A DNA stretch of 64,000 nucleotides from Cladobotryum mycophilum (Eukaryota; Ascomycota; Sordariomycetes; Hypocreales; Hypocreaceae): assembly GCA_036429605.1 (NCBI GenBank), contig CM071590.1:2418001-2482000 (forward strand), written 5' to 3'. Under the pieces are notes generated by a model that saw nothing but the letters and a program-made list of their open reading frames with translations, had not been told where the DNA came from and did no database searches. Shown here one piece after another: positions 1 through 10,701 of this stretch (position 1 is the first letter of the stretch; each line of letters starts with the position of its first letter). A program made the translations under genes and the position numbers.

Positions 1-2250
1 AATGGTTTTGAGGGTGGCAATAGCGGCGAACTGCGGTGTAGCTGTCTGCTTGCGTATGTATGTTATGTACGTACGGGCAAGCAATGGTGGTGCTGCTCCG
101 TAAGTGGTGGGGGGGGCTTGGGGGCCCCTTGTAGTCTATAATGCGCCACTAAGGTAGGCCGATTACCTCCTCTACAGTACTTTCGCCTGCCCAGGTCCTT
201 AGCTGGGACGAATGAAGGTTACGAACCACCCTTGCAGCCTGGTGAAGGGAAGTCGGTAGTGTAGTTTCGAGAGCCGCCGCCCCCAGAGAAGGGATGAGAC
301 TGACGATACCCAGTCCGTGCGACCGGTTGCTGATGTAGCCAGTGGGGGCCCAAGAACTCGAGCTGACGGCAGTTGGCGGAATCTAGCTATGTTCTAGGTC
401 AGTACTACTAGGTAGGTAGGTAGGTAGAAAGGGAGGGAGGGTTGCCAGGAGTCGAGGACAAGCAAGGGGGAGCTCCTTGGTGTGCTTCGTAATGTCCAGT
501 GCCAAGTAATTAATCATTACTTACCTACCTACCAAATAAGTGACTGCGCCGTCTTGTCCTGTGTGTCCCCGGATAGGTAGCCTCTGTCGACGACTAGGTA
601 GACTAGATGACTAGGTAGGAATGCTGTGTGCGGCGAGGCGAGGCGCAGTTGCTGCTACAGTACGGCACTGTTTATAGAGATTGATAATATTGGTGTAAAA
701 TGCCAATGTTGTATTTTCTTTGTCTTGTTTCAGAGCCCAACCAATTCTTTGATATACTGTCGGGGTGGCTCCCTTCGTCATGCTATGCTGTGTCTACCTG
801 AATCACACGTTGGAGATGAACGTAGTAGTAGTCATTTATACCCAAACTGGGGTGGTTTAATACCTACCAGTGAACCACAGCTACCAGAAAGAACCATTGA
901 CCTTGATTCGCTTCTACTTGCCACATAGCCGAGTATTGATTGGTGCTATTACATTCCCATACCGAGGCTACCTATTCAATGCTTCTGCAGAGTCTTGAGG
1001 GGGGGCATATCAATTCAAGCCATGTGTTTACAGTGTGTCCATCTCAACACAATACTCTGCGTGGAACGAAAGCAACGCATCACAGAGTACCCGAATGGTA
1101 CATTATAGACTTACCTTGGAAAAGACCCTTACTTGATCAGTCCTCTGCCCAACACCAATCTGTGGCGCCACGCCTGTCAAAAGACAAAAAGGAACCTGTC
1201 AACAGCTAGCAGGAAGCCACGAGTTCAGGGGGCCAACACAACAGAGACCTGCCAACATGCCTTTCAACGTCATTATTGCACGAATAGGATATACCTCCGT
1301 AGAGAATACGGCCACCATGATGCGTCGTAGGATTTGTACCAGCCGGGCGTGAATTGGTATTGGTTTTTTGGGTGCAGATGAGATGTATCACTGCCGCTGT
1401 GCTCCGTAGAGCTTAAAGAGGACAGGATTTCCTGCAAAAGGATGTGGGTAATGCGTACTCGGAAGGTATCCGGGTGGTATTGTTCACTCCATGTAAGACA
1501 AGTCATGAATTGGTAGCTTCGGTATAAGATCCAATGGTGGCAGCGGCGCAAGGGCATCTCGAGGTTTTGAGGCTCAAAAATGTCTGTTGGTCAAGCCCCA
1601 AGGTCGTGTAGATGAGGCATTATAACCACGAGGCGCATCCGATTGTAACCATCGATAGATGTTGATTCGTTTAAACTCTGAAATTTCTTGTTGGTTCGGC
1701 CAACAACCGACTCAAGACAGCGTCAAATATGAACCTCAAATTCGAGGGCAACACCGGCAATCCCCCCCCCACCTCTCCTGAAGAGACCCAAACAAAGGCC
1801 CGCTAAAATCCAACTTGACATGACAGGTAAGGCACCTAAGGTAACGTCAAGTCAAGTCAGGTCAAGTCAGGTCAGGTAAGAGATCTGATCTGAGCCGCTT
1901 ACAATCTCACTGTAACTTGCATATACATGCCTAAGAAAAGCTGTGAAGTCGGTGAGCCTGGGGAGGGTCCTGCATGTGCTTAAGCAGTGCGTGAGCGAGA
2001 CACTGACTGATTGACTGACACGTCAACAAATTCACTGTCCTTTTAACGATGCTACCACCCACAAGCATCAGCGCTCTCCTTACCGACTATAGAAAAAAAG
2101 TATTTCCATTGATGGAGTCCCAAGTCCGGACCTGGCGAGCCAACTATGCGGCGTTGTGTGACCGTGTGATGTGTGATGTGTAATGTGTAATGTGTGCCTT
2201 GCATCATCCTTCATCCATCTGTATGTACGTATGTACCTATTAAATTGAAT

Positions 2251-2269
2251 CATCATCATCATCATCATC
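2251..2269. repeat. (CAT)n microsatellite
   Basis: About six uninterrupted CAT/ATC triplets in non-coding sequence. Confidence 0.9.
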
Positions 2270-3010
2270 CATTATTGTTAGTCTTTAGTCATAGCGACGT
2301 CCTAGGGCAATTACAATTTACCCACCTACCTGGGCACTTACAAGAACAGCATTTCCACGTATGGAGTTGGCGGAAGAGAGAAAAAGCCCATCTGACTCAT
2401 TAATAATACAGGTAATCGCAAAAACGTGCCATCAATCAATGGACTCTCTCGCCTATTCTAGTGTGCATCGGAGACACCGTGACCGTTCAGGCTCAATTGG
2501 ACGGGCACACCTCAATCCACGGAGCGAGAAAAGAGAAAAAAGGAAAAAATAACCGAAAAGTTGCCATAGTCTTCAGTGGCTAACAGACTACATCACAAAC
2601 TACACCCAACGCAGGTTGGATGAGATTCCCGCAGGCGGACGGCCCAGGCTTCGCCGGCATAAGTACCTCATGCATTGCTGACATGCGTCCATTCTTCATT
2701 CTTCTCACCTTCACTACATTTATCCGCCCTTCTTCAGCGCAAAAAGGGAGTTCCAGCTGTGAACATAGGACCTGTCCAGAATCACGATAGTACACGCTTG
2801 AAAGTGCGCCAAGGTTAAAGGCGCGTGACCTTCAACTCCCGTCCTTGCCTACCTACTTCTTAGAAGAGTCCGCTCGCTGCTTCGGACTGGTCCCTAATTC
2901 TCCTTAATACTCCGCCCTTGGCACTTCACGTGCTCTTCGCCCTGCCCGAAGCCGATCGCCTGTCAACTCATAACCTTGACGCCATAGCCTTGATGTGCAT
3001 CATGCAGGCA

Positions 3011-3044
3011 TGTGTCTGTGTGTGTATGTGTGTGTGTGTGTGTG
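3011..3044. repeat. (TG)n microsatellite
   Basis: A 34-nt TG-dinucleotide tract with two single-base interruptions, in non-coding sequence. Confidence 0.9.
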
Positions 3045-4636
3045 GATACAAAAGGAGGTCCACCTGGAGGCAACTCTTTGTGCAAAAGAGAAAACAACAA
3101 AAAAGACAAGTTTCATTTCTAGCAGGCCCCGATGAGGGAATCCGGGGCCGCGTCCGAAGGGGCCCCAAAGTCTCGGAACCGCATCACCGAAAATGACCAT
3201 GATAGGCCTCCGTCATAGACGCCCTAAAGACGGGGAACATTATACCTAGTAGGCAAATGAAAACTCCTTACCTAACCCCCCTGTTGTCTCTTGGTTGCAG
3301 TTCCAACTACGACATCAGGCGGATGCTTCTCACGAAAGGCGGGCTTGATTGGACAAACTAACACATCGAAGCATGACGCTTAAAGGACCCAACCGACCTT
3401 TTCTAGCCACTCAAGTCCCCTGGTGCGTAAAGATCAGCCAACTTGACCCTTGCATTGATACCCTGTGCATCCTCCAGTCCAGAAAGGTCCATGAAAACGC
3501 CCTCGAGAGCCTCCTCCTGCCGCCGAAGATCTCGATGCCAGGCCGTCTTCTGGCCTCAATTGAAGAGCCGTAGCAAGCCACTGCTATGACTTTGACTTGT
3601 TCGGGCATAGCCTAAGCATTGGCCGGCGTTCGTTGGTAAACCCCTCTCTCCTCTGTCCTCAAGGAGCCGGCGGCTCTCAGACGTCGTTGGTCGTGGGTTT
3701 GATAGGGAGGCATACCGATGCATCAACAGGCGTTCCAAGTGACACGCCCTGATTCCCTAAGATTTCTGGGTCAGACCAACATGCTATATCCCTTACACAG
3801 GAGAACGACATGCTACATATTTCGTATCGTATGTTTGATCAGATTAGAAGATGATATGTGGAATATCTCTTCACATGATACGACCCCGCTGCGAAAACTG
3901 TGTAAGACTCGCAGCATGCCATCCATGGATATGTCTTCGCAGGCACGCTTAAAAGTGACTGGCCCGCAGTGTTCATTGGCCAGGACGCAATAGCTGACGC
4001 TCAAACTTCCCCTGCATTTCAATTGATAATTGAGTGAGACTAAGGCCAGCCGTTGCCAAGAATCGTTAGCAGAGATGCCCAACGGCATCCGAGATGGAGA
4101 GGAGAGATGCATCAAGACGTCGTATGCATTTTCAAGTTGCTTTCTTGAGCTATTTCTTGAGTGCGTATACGTCATTCGACCGTCATGTTGCGCCCATACA
4201 TAATGAGTAGAGGAGCAATAGCAATGATCCATGTTGGCAACCAGTTGAGGTCAAGAGTGTAACATTGAGCGATGAGTTAATCTCCTGTGGCCCTTTCATA
4301 AATTCAGGACATGTGAAAAGATATTCATAGGGCGACGTACATTATTCAGGGTGTCTACATCTACGACATGTGGTTGCCATACTTGCCAACCTAGAATCTC
4401 TTCAACCTCACGTCGAAGCACTTGTATCTCTTTCTAGTTCACTTTGGTGGAAGTCATTCGAAAAATAAAGATTCATGTTGTTGAATGAATTAAAAAGTCT
4501 TCTATACAATAGGGTATTCTTTGCGCCAGAAAATATGCTTCGTGTCTATATGCGATCGTAGGAGCATGGGGGGCATGATAATGAATTCGTTATAAACGTG
4601 CATGGCAAACCATTTTTTCTTTCTTTTTGTTGTTCA

Positions 4637-5491
4637 TCATTTCCTTGAAGGCTTTGAACCCGCCTTTGGACAGTTGAATGCTTTATGACCGGGTTGCTTG
4701 CAGTTGTGGCAGGTAAAAGCCGGACTATTGCCACCGGCACCGCCTGATGATATAGAGGTCATCGTGTTCAACCGAACCTCCTTCTTCTTTCGTTTCTCAC
4801 GAAAATCTTTTGCTTTTACACTTTCAGCACTGGGCCTGGACCGCGATTGAGACCGTGAACGGGATGGGAGACCCTGTGGATGCCTGCCCTTGTGACCTGA
4901 ATCAGAGTCATCGCTGTCATCTGAGGATTCACCACTAGAACTGGCGTCGGAATTGGAGTCGTCTTTTTCTCTGACTTCTTCTGTATAACATGTCAGCTAG
5001 CGGACGAAAGAAGAGCGAGAAGGGGGGGTCTTGTGGGAACTGAAGTTTGAACATGCCTTTGGGCTAGTGCTCTTGGTTTTCCGATTCGAAGTTCGTCCGA
5101 TCTGCGGCGCATCTTCGTTGTCACCCGATTCATTACCCGAGTCTAAGTCACCATATCCTACGTAAACAACATTCAACGGTTTACTAGACGCCTTGCCAGC
5201 CCCCGATGTATTCAGTGTCGTGTTGAGAACCCAATGTGTATCCGTCGCCGAGTGCTGCGCCAATGCGGCCAGCCGCCTGGTTTCCTGTTCCTCGAGCGCG
5301 GCCTTGATAGCGGCTTCGTCGATTTGCGCGTTCAGTCGGGTTTGCGCAGGAGAGTGTTGTACTTTTCGCCTCTTGGCCGATTGCGAATCCGTGTCCGATG
5401 AGTTTGGAGTTGAAGCCGATGCAACAGCTCGCTGCATAAACTTCATCGTCAAAAGTCTTGACGACACAGCCTTGGGCGTTTCTGGCGCCAT
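4637..5491 (-). CDS. MPP6-like nuclear exosome cofactor with C-terminal zinc knuckle
   Basis: The first residues contain SSRLLTMKFMQRA, which matches the N-terminal signature of M-phase phosphoprotein 6 (LxxMKFMQR). A further match to the family is a downstream THWVLN segment. MPP6 proteins bind the RNA exosome in the nucleus and help recruit the Mtr4 helicase for rRNA and ncRNA processing. I propose exon 1 at 5491-5041, a 60-nt intron (5040-4981) with a CTGAC branch point and TACAG acceptor, and exon 2 at 4980-4637. This gives about 264 aa. The donor (GTTCCC) is weak, so that junction is uncertain. Exon 2 encodes an acidic Ser/Asp stretch, an Arg/Ser stretch and then a CCHC zinc knuckle (CHNCKQPGHKAFNC) near the end. 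The knuckle is not part of the classical MPP6 layout I know from animals. The gene is head to head with NDUFS6. Confidence 0.68.
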
Positions 5492-5766
5492 TTTGGTCGA
5501 TTTGTTAGAGTAAATACTAGCACGTTGTTGTGTTGAATGCGCCGCGATAAAAGCTATTCGCCGTTGACCTTGAAAAAATTACTTGCCCAGAGAGTTCAAT
5601 GGCTTGGAGGCTCCGATGCGTTCATCCCGCCAAGGTGGGTGCTGGGTAATCTTTATTCCGGTCTTTTTCGGCCGGTCTGGCAATCGTCTCTCAACTTCAA
5701 GACTCCAGAAAGGCTTCGCACGGATCCGGCTACAAATTGTACTATTCGATCACATACGTCGCAATC
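5492..5766. promoter_or_regulatory. Shared promoter region, MPP6-like / NDUFS6
   Basis: 275 bp separate the two divergent start codons, so both promoters and both 5' leaders must fit here. I recognise no specific factor site. Confidence 0.5.
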
Positions 5767-6366
5767 ATGGCGTCTTCTCAATTGAGAACAATTGGAACAC
5801 TCGCACGCGGTTTGCGCGCGTCGCAGCGAGCTTTCGCCACCTCGGCCCGCCGATTCGAAGCAGCCGTGCCTGCAAGCTCCGTAGGCGAAACCGCCGCTGT
5901 CCTCGAGACCGATACGAAGGAGATTGGCCAAGCTCCTAACCGATTAGCTGTCTGGTCCCGTAGCCAGAAGACCCGATCACAGGCCATGACTGGGCCCCGT
6001 TTCGAACAAACAGATTTCGCTCTCCAGGTAATGGACTTGGCCAATGTGCTGCTGGTTAAGAATAGGAATTGATCGATATACAGCCCCAACCTTATTCAGC
6101 GATGGAACTGGTACACCAGGTGCCTGTGACATGGACACATGAGAGAATAGCCGTATGCGAAGGTGGTGGCGGTCCCGCTGGCCACCCCAAGATTTTTATC
6201 AATACTGACAAGGCTGAGATTGCCACCTGCAACTACTGCGGGACACCATTTGTATGAGTGACTTCGATATGCTCACATATGGCATGAACTAACTTGCGCA
6301 CAGGCGAATGAGCATCACAGAAAGCACCTCGAATCTCTCCCTCAAACCTCGTATCCTTTGGCATAA
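5767..6366 (+). CDS. NDUFS6: Mitochondrial complex I 13 kDa zinc-binding subunit (NDUFS6 homologue)
   Basis: This is an accessory subunit of NADH:ubiquinone oxidoreductase that binds zinc and is needed for late assembly of the matrix arm. There are three exons: 5767-6027, 6084-6251 and 6304-6366. Both introns (56 and 52 nt) are phase 0 and use GTAATG and GTATGA donors with CAG acceptors. The product is 163 aa. The N-terminus is an Arg/Ser/Ala-rich mitochondrial presequence (ASQRAFATSARRF). The zinc ligands are visible as one Cys in AVCEGGGG, a His in AGHPKIF and the pair CNYC. The conserved block WTHERIAVCEGGGGPAGHP identifies the family. The last exon encodes the typical HHRKHLESLPQTSYPLA tail. 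The call and all splice sites agree in frame. Confidence 0.95.
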
Positions 6367-6969
6367 ACTAGAGATCTCGGAGACGGGGGTCCGGATTGGG
6401 GGCAGCTGGGAATAGATATCGATTCGTTGGAGTTTTTCCAGCTCGACATTCTTACTAGTCACTGAGAATCAAATACGAAAAATGATATGAAACTGTATAT
6501 ATGATGTGTGGTAGAGAATCCACGGGCTGGTACTGACTTTTGAGATTACTCGTGTGATGCATCAATGAGATCCTTGATCTATCAAAAATGCCGCTCAAAG
6601 AACACAAATATGTGTGCTTAACTCTCTTTTTCGATGCATATAAAACAAATCGATTATAGCTTTGACTGCTCCACCCGCTTTCAAGATCCCCTACCCCGAT
6701 ATGCTGCTAAGTTGGCCGTTCTACGATAACTTCTATGTGTATACTTATTTATTGGTATTAATAGTCTTGACTCTCATTATCTTGATTAAATGAGAGTGTG
6801 GCCTATTAACTATTATTATTATTATTATTAAAACTGTTCGTGGTTCTGTATTCATTCGAGTATGTCACGAGAGGAACAGAGGTCAAATATAACCCCACTA
6901 AAATACAAGCTGCATGAAACTGTCGACTTCGAGCCCCCACATCTCATACATCACCGTTAGCAAAACATC
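6367..6969. other. Intergenic region NDUFS6-YjbQ
   Basis: About 600 bp of AT-rich sequence holding the NDUFS6 3' region and the upstream region of the next gene. A run of ATT triplets lies near 6813-6830. No other feature is seen. Confidence 0.6.
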
Positions 6970-7832
6970 ATGGCTCAACAACCCCACAATCACAGTCTTT
7001 CTACAACTACTACTCTTCTTCTTATATTCCTCCTATTCATATCGCTATTCCCCGATTTATTCCACCTAGTTTGGACCTTACCCTTTACTTTACTCGGCAG
7101 CTTATCGCGGCTCTACGTACCGTCAGTGGGACACAACGACATCATAGATACCACCGGCCCCATGTCTTGGTTCCAGAAGCAAATCGTCTTGCCGGCCCAG
7201 TCGCGCGGCTCCTATCTCATCACTGACCAAGTGGTTTCTGCTTTGCCAGAGCTGAAGAATTACAAGGTTGGGTTGCTGAACCTTTTTGTGCAACATACGA
7301 GTTGTGCACTTAGTCTAAATGAGAACTGTAAATGCCTTGCATTCTTATCCATGAAACGATGTAGAAGAGAATCTGACTTGACCATGTGTCTAGGGGATGA
7401 GGATGTAAGAGCAGACATGAGTGATGCACTAGACCGCATTGCTCCAGAATATGGTGTCAAAGGAGAGGCACTCTATCGTCATGAGTAAGTAATGGCCGTG
7501 GCTTCAACGTGCCAAACCTACAGCTAACGATCCAATGCAGCGCAGAAGGACCTGATGATATGCCAGTAAGTACCAGCTTTTCATGAGGCAAAAACATGTT
7601 TCTGACGGAACTTCTAGGCTCATATTAAATCTGCATTAATTGGTGCGAGTGTCACTATTCCCATCAAAGACGGAAAACTAGTAGGTGTCGAAAGACCGTA
7701 TCTGTGGAGAAGCATACAATCCTGACGTCTTCTTAGGCCACCGGAACATGGCAAGGAATCTGGTATCTGGAATTCCGAGCAAGTAAGCACCAGCGTCGAC
7801 TCATGGCCACGATCCAGGGAGACAAGGCATAA
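6970..7832 (+). CDS. YjbQ / UPF0047 family protein with N-terminal hydrophobic extension
   Basis: The core matches the YjbQ family (TIGR00149), whose bacterial members show secondary thiamine-phosphate synthase activity; the fungal role is not established. I read five exons: 6970-7327, 7394-7484, 7541-7565, 7618-7680 and 7737-7832, giving 210 aa with every phase consistent. Family hallmarks are SRGSYLIT, LFVQHTSCALSLNENWDEDV across the first splice, and GTWQGIWYLEFR near the end. The usual family start corresponds to Met65 (MSWFQKQIVLPAQSRG, base 7162). The frame is open from an upstream ATG at 6970, which adds about 64 residues with a strongly hydrophobic Leu/Phe segment at roughly residues 15-46, resembling a membrane anchor or signal. 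Which ATG is used cannot be decided here. The first intron (66 nt) is stop-free. The 3' end converges on NUDT21. Confidence 0.88.
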
Positions 7833-7951
7833 ACAAAAACCCGTGTGATTGATTCAGTTATTATTCGACAAAACATCCAAATTAAAAGCTCATAAAATTT
7901 TCCCATGCGCCAGACACCATCGCCATGTCTACAAAGCAGAAATCATAGCGA

Positions 7952-8804
7952 TTAATGCGTTCCGTTTTCCTCCTTCATTTCCGTGTCGTCACCAACCAGA
8001 ACTTTTGTCTTTGGTACATATCCGTCGGGGGCACCAGAGCCAGGGGTTGCGGCAACAACGTTGCCATTCTCGTCCACGAATTCGAAATTGTAGCGACTCA
8101 GAATGTGGGGAATGGCGGAGAGTTGCGGACCATATCGAGCAGTGTTGTCGTAGAGCTCGAACAATGGTACGGCAAGAAGCTTCATGTTCTTGGGGACGCT
8201 CAAGACTTCTGTTAGGTTGCTGTTAGTAGTTTTCAGACTGATAAGGGGGCCTATAACATCACGTACTGCTCTTTGGTAGTTGAATGAAATAAAACTTCTT
8301 GCACTCCTTTGGTCGCGTGACATGGGCTGGGACGAAAGGGTACATGAAGGTCTCGAAGTTTGGCCGCCACCACTGAGCAAGGCACTCGCCCACCTCCCAG
8401 TCCGCCGCCTCTTCTCCTTCTCCTAATCGACCAACTGGTGCCAATCTTTCGTCCAATCGAGACTTGAAGCCCTCAACCTCGTCATCTTCGGGTCGCAGGT
8501 AGTCGCCGGGGAGCTTGAAGAACGCGTTGGCTATCTGGAGCATCAAGATATGGGGGTGGTTGTGTTCGTGGCACACAAGGATGCCTTCGCAGGTACGGCG
8601 CATGCCATGCTCGGCAAAATGCTCTTCCAAGCGCTTCAAACGCGCAATAACTGAAGGATCCTCTTCCGGCTGGGTCTCTTTAACCCCGAATGTGTAGTTT
8701 GACAACGGATAGAGTGTGACCTTGGAAGGTTGGTTGGCGTTGAATCCAAGGGGAATTGTCGGTGGAGACCCCGATTGGAGGGCGGAAGGTGGAATTGTAG
8801 ACAT
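7952..8804 (-). CDS. NUDT21: Pre-mRNA cleavage factor Im 25 kDa subunit (CFIm25)
   Basis: This is the Nudix-fold subunit of cleavage factor Im, which binds UGUA elements upstream of poly(A) sites and helps choose the cleavage site. There are two exons, 8804-8267 and 8208-7952, with a 58-nt intron (GTACGT donor, AACAG acceptor), giving 264 aa. Conserved family blocks are LYPLSNYTFGVKE, GMRRTCEGILVCHEHNHPH, FFKLPGDYL, WWRPNFE and PAHVTRPKE. After the intron come VPKNMKLLAVPLFELYDN and a C-terminal LSRYNFEFVD. The C-terminus extends about 35 residues past the animal protein with an acidic tail. As in other CFIm25 proteins, no intact catalytic Nudix box is apparent, in line with RNA binding rather than hydrolysis. 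The stop lies 119 bp from the convergent YjbQ gene's stop. Confidence 0.96.
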
Positions 8805-10701
8805 TTTTTTACTAATGAAAGCTGTGAAGAAGAATTTGGAAATAAGCTTGGGTCCGTTACACGTCGTGCCAAAATGTTTATCAAGAGTGCTTGATAATTG
8901 GAGATGAGTTTGGTCAGGTTGGCTTACTTCGCGGGTGAAGCCACAAATGGCTGGCGAGGCTGATGGCAGAATTCGTACCTTGCTAAGGAGTTCCGAAAGG
9001 GAAAAGCGGTGTAGACGGGTAAGTACCTAGCTGGTAGCAGTAGCAGTTGCTGGACAGAGGTACAATGAAAGTACCTTGGGCTTAGGAGGTGTGAGGTGGT
9101 ACCCACTGAAAACATCCTTTAGGATCTTGGTGAGTGGTCACTCGTCCACGATACTTCCCTTTGTATTTGTCGTTGCTTGTTAATAGCATTTTGACGAGAT
9201 GATATTGCAAATTCAATATTTATGCATTAACTCGGAGTGATATCACGGCCCCCTGCAGATGGCTATCCAGTCACCATCTACAATGACAGCCTCACCTGTC
9301 GGAAGCCTAACGGAATCACGGCGAAAGCAACCCATCCTAGACGACGATTGGTAGCTGATAGTCATAAGGGTTACGAGACGCCTCATCATGTGGTTGCACA
9401 GATTACGGATTGGCAGGGTTGCGAATTCGGTAGGCGACGCTTCCCGAGTCACCGAAGCCAACAGGGGAAGATCTGCAGGATGATGCATAAGAATCTAGGT
9501 ACTTTCATCAACCACCTTGTCGACCTTCCCCCACGTTCTTCAAGGTTGTCGTTGGGGTGGGTGGATGGATGGGAGGGAGGGGATGGAGGGGAATAGGATG
9601 GGTTGGGTTGGAGGGTTGGAGGGTCTGGCCGGGCACCCGTTGGTCTGGAAAGCATGCCTAAAACTTCCGGGGTCCAAGACGATGTTCTCCTCCCACACGA
9701 CATGGGGCGAGCCCGATGCTACGCAAACCGTGGTGACGCTTAGATTGACAATTTGTTTGTTTCCCAGCAAACATTGATTGCCTTTCAGCCGCCGCTGCAA
9801 GCCATGCCACGAATCTTCAACAGGCAGGGGCAGGAATGGTTCTGTTCGACCAGCCATTTCCTTTGTTGTTTGCCCACCCCAATTGTGACTCTTACAGCGC
9901 AATCTTTGGGGGGACAAGGAAGGAAAAGGAAGAAGAGAAAAGAAAAGAAACGAAACGAAACGAAACGAAAAGAGAGCTGCCTAACTCTGTACAACACAAA
10001 CGAGATCCAAGCATACACCTAACAAAGGTCTTATTTGGCGTGATGTGATGTGATCACACGATAAACCCTTAACTCTAGCATGCAAACTTATGGTCTAGCG
10101 TGTTGCCCCCAATGAATGAACGGGCCAGGCCAGGTCTGAGAGCGGCTTCGGAACCTCCAGCAGAAGAACCAGGCTATTCAGAGGCATTTATTTTATCATC
10201 TGGGGCCAATCTTTATCACATACTCCGTACGTACATACAGGGCACAGTAAGATAGGCAGGCAGGCAGGTAGGCAGGCAAGCACAATGAAATCTCGGTGTG
10301 CAAAATTAGAAATTAGTCGTTTGTCCTTCTTTCAACCACCAAAGAGGTCACGGGCTGGGCAACAAAGTGTGGGGGACAAACACCGCTATGTAATTAAGCC
10401 GATGCCCTTTTGTTCAAAGAAAACTTATTGGATTGTGTATTTTCTTGTTCCGAATCTCACACGCCTCCCCCTCCTTGGTCCAAAGACCCCCAGGGAACCT
10501 AAAGACTCTCTCTCTCACTCACACGCACACGCACACGCACACACACAAGATCCTCAATGCTGGAGTACTTTAGATAGACTTTGCCTGGCTCCAAGCGCAG
10601 CGCCCGCCTTCGCTCCCCGCCCTCTACGTTGTTAGCGCCATGCGCATACCAAGGCCATTGAAACGCTCCAATCCGCCCGCAGCATATTTGTGTTAGCCGC
10701 A
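8805..10701. other. Intergenic region with simple repeats
   Basis: A 1.9-kb gap with no supportable gene. It contains G/T-rich and purine-rich tracts (9540-9640; 9915-9975, including tandem GAAAC units), AGGCAGGCAGG repeats (10254-10280), a TACTCCGTAC element (10221-10230) and a CACACG tract (10518-10548). It presumably holds the 5' regions of NUDT21 and of the next gene. Confidence 0.6.

Larger units (their letters stand above)
1..4636. other. Gene-free region at left edge
   Basis: I see no supportable gene here. The open frames are short, lack recognisable domains and are not connected by plausible splice sites. The stretch carries TAGGTA/TACCTA-rich tracts (near 405-430, 520-535 and 580-620), a run of ATC/CAT triplets (2251-2269) and a TG dinucleotide tract (3011-3044). 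On the minus strand near 4240-4400, one frame shows a Cys-rich pattern faintly like the C-terminus of a non-LTR retrotransposon reverse transcriptase, but it contains stops and is too weak to call. Confidence 0.6.
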
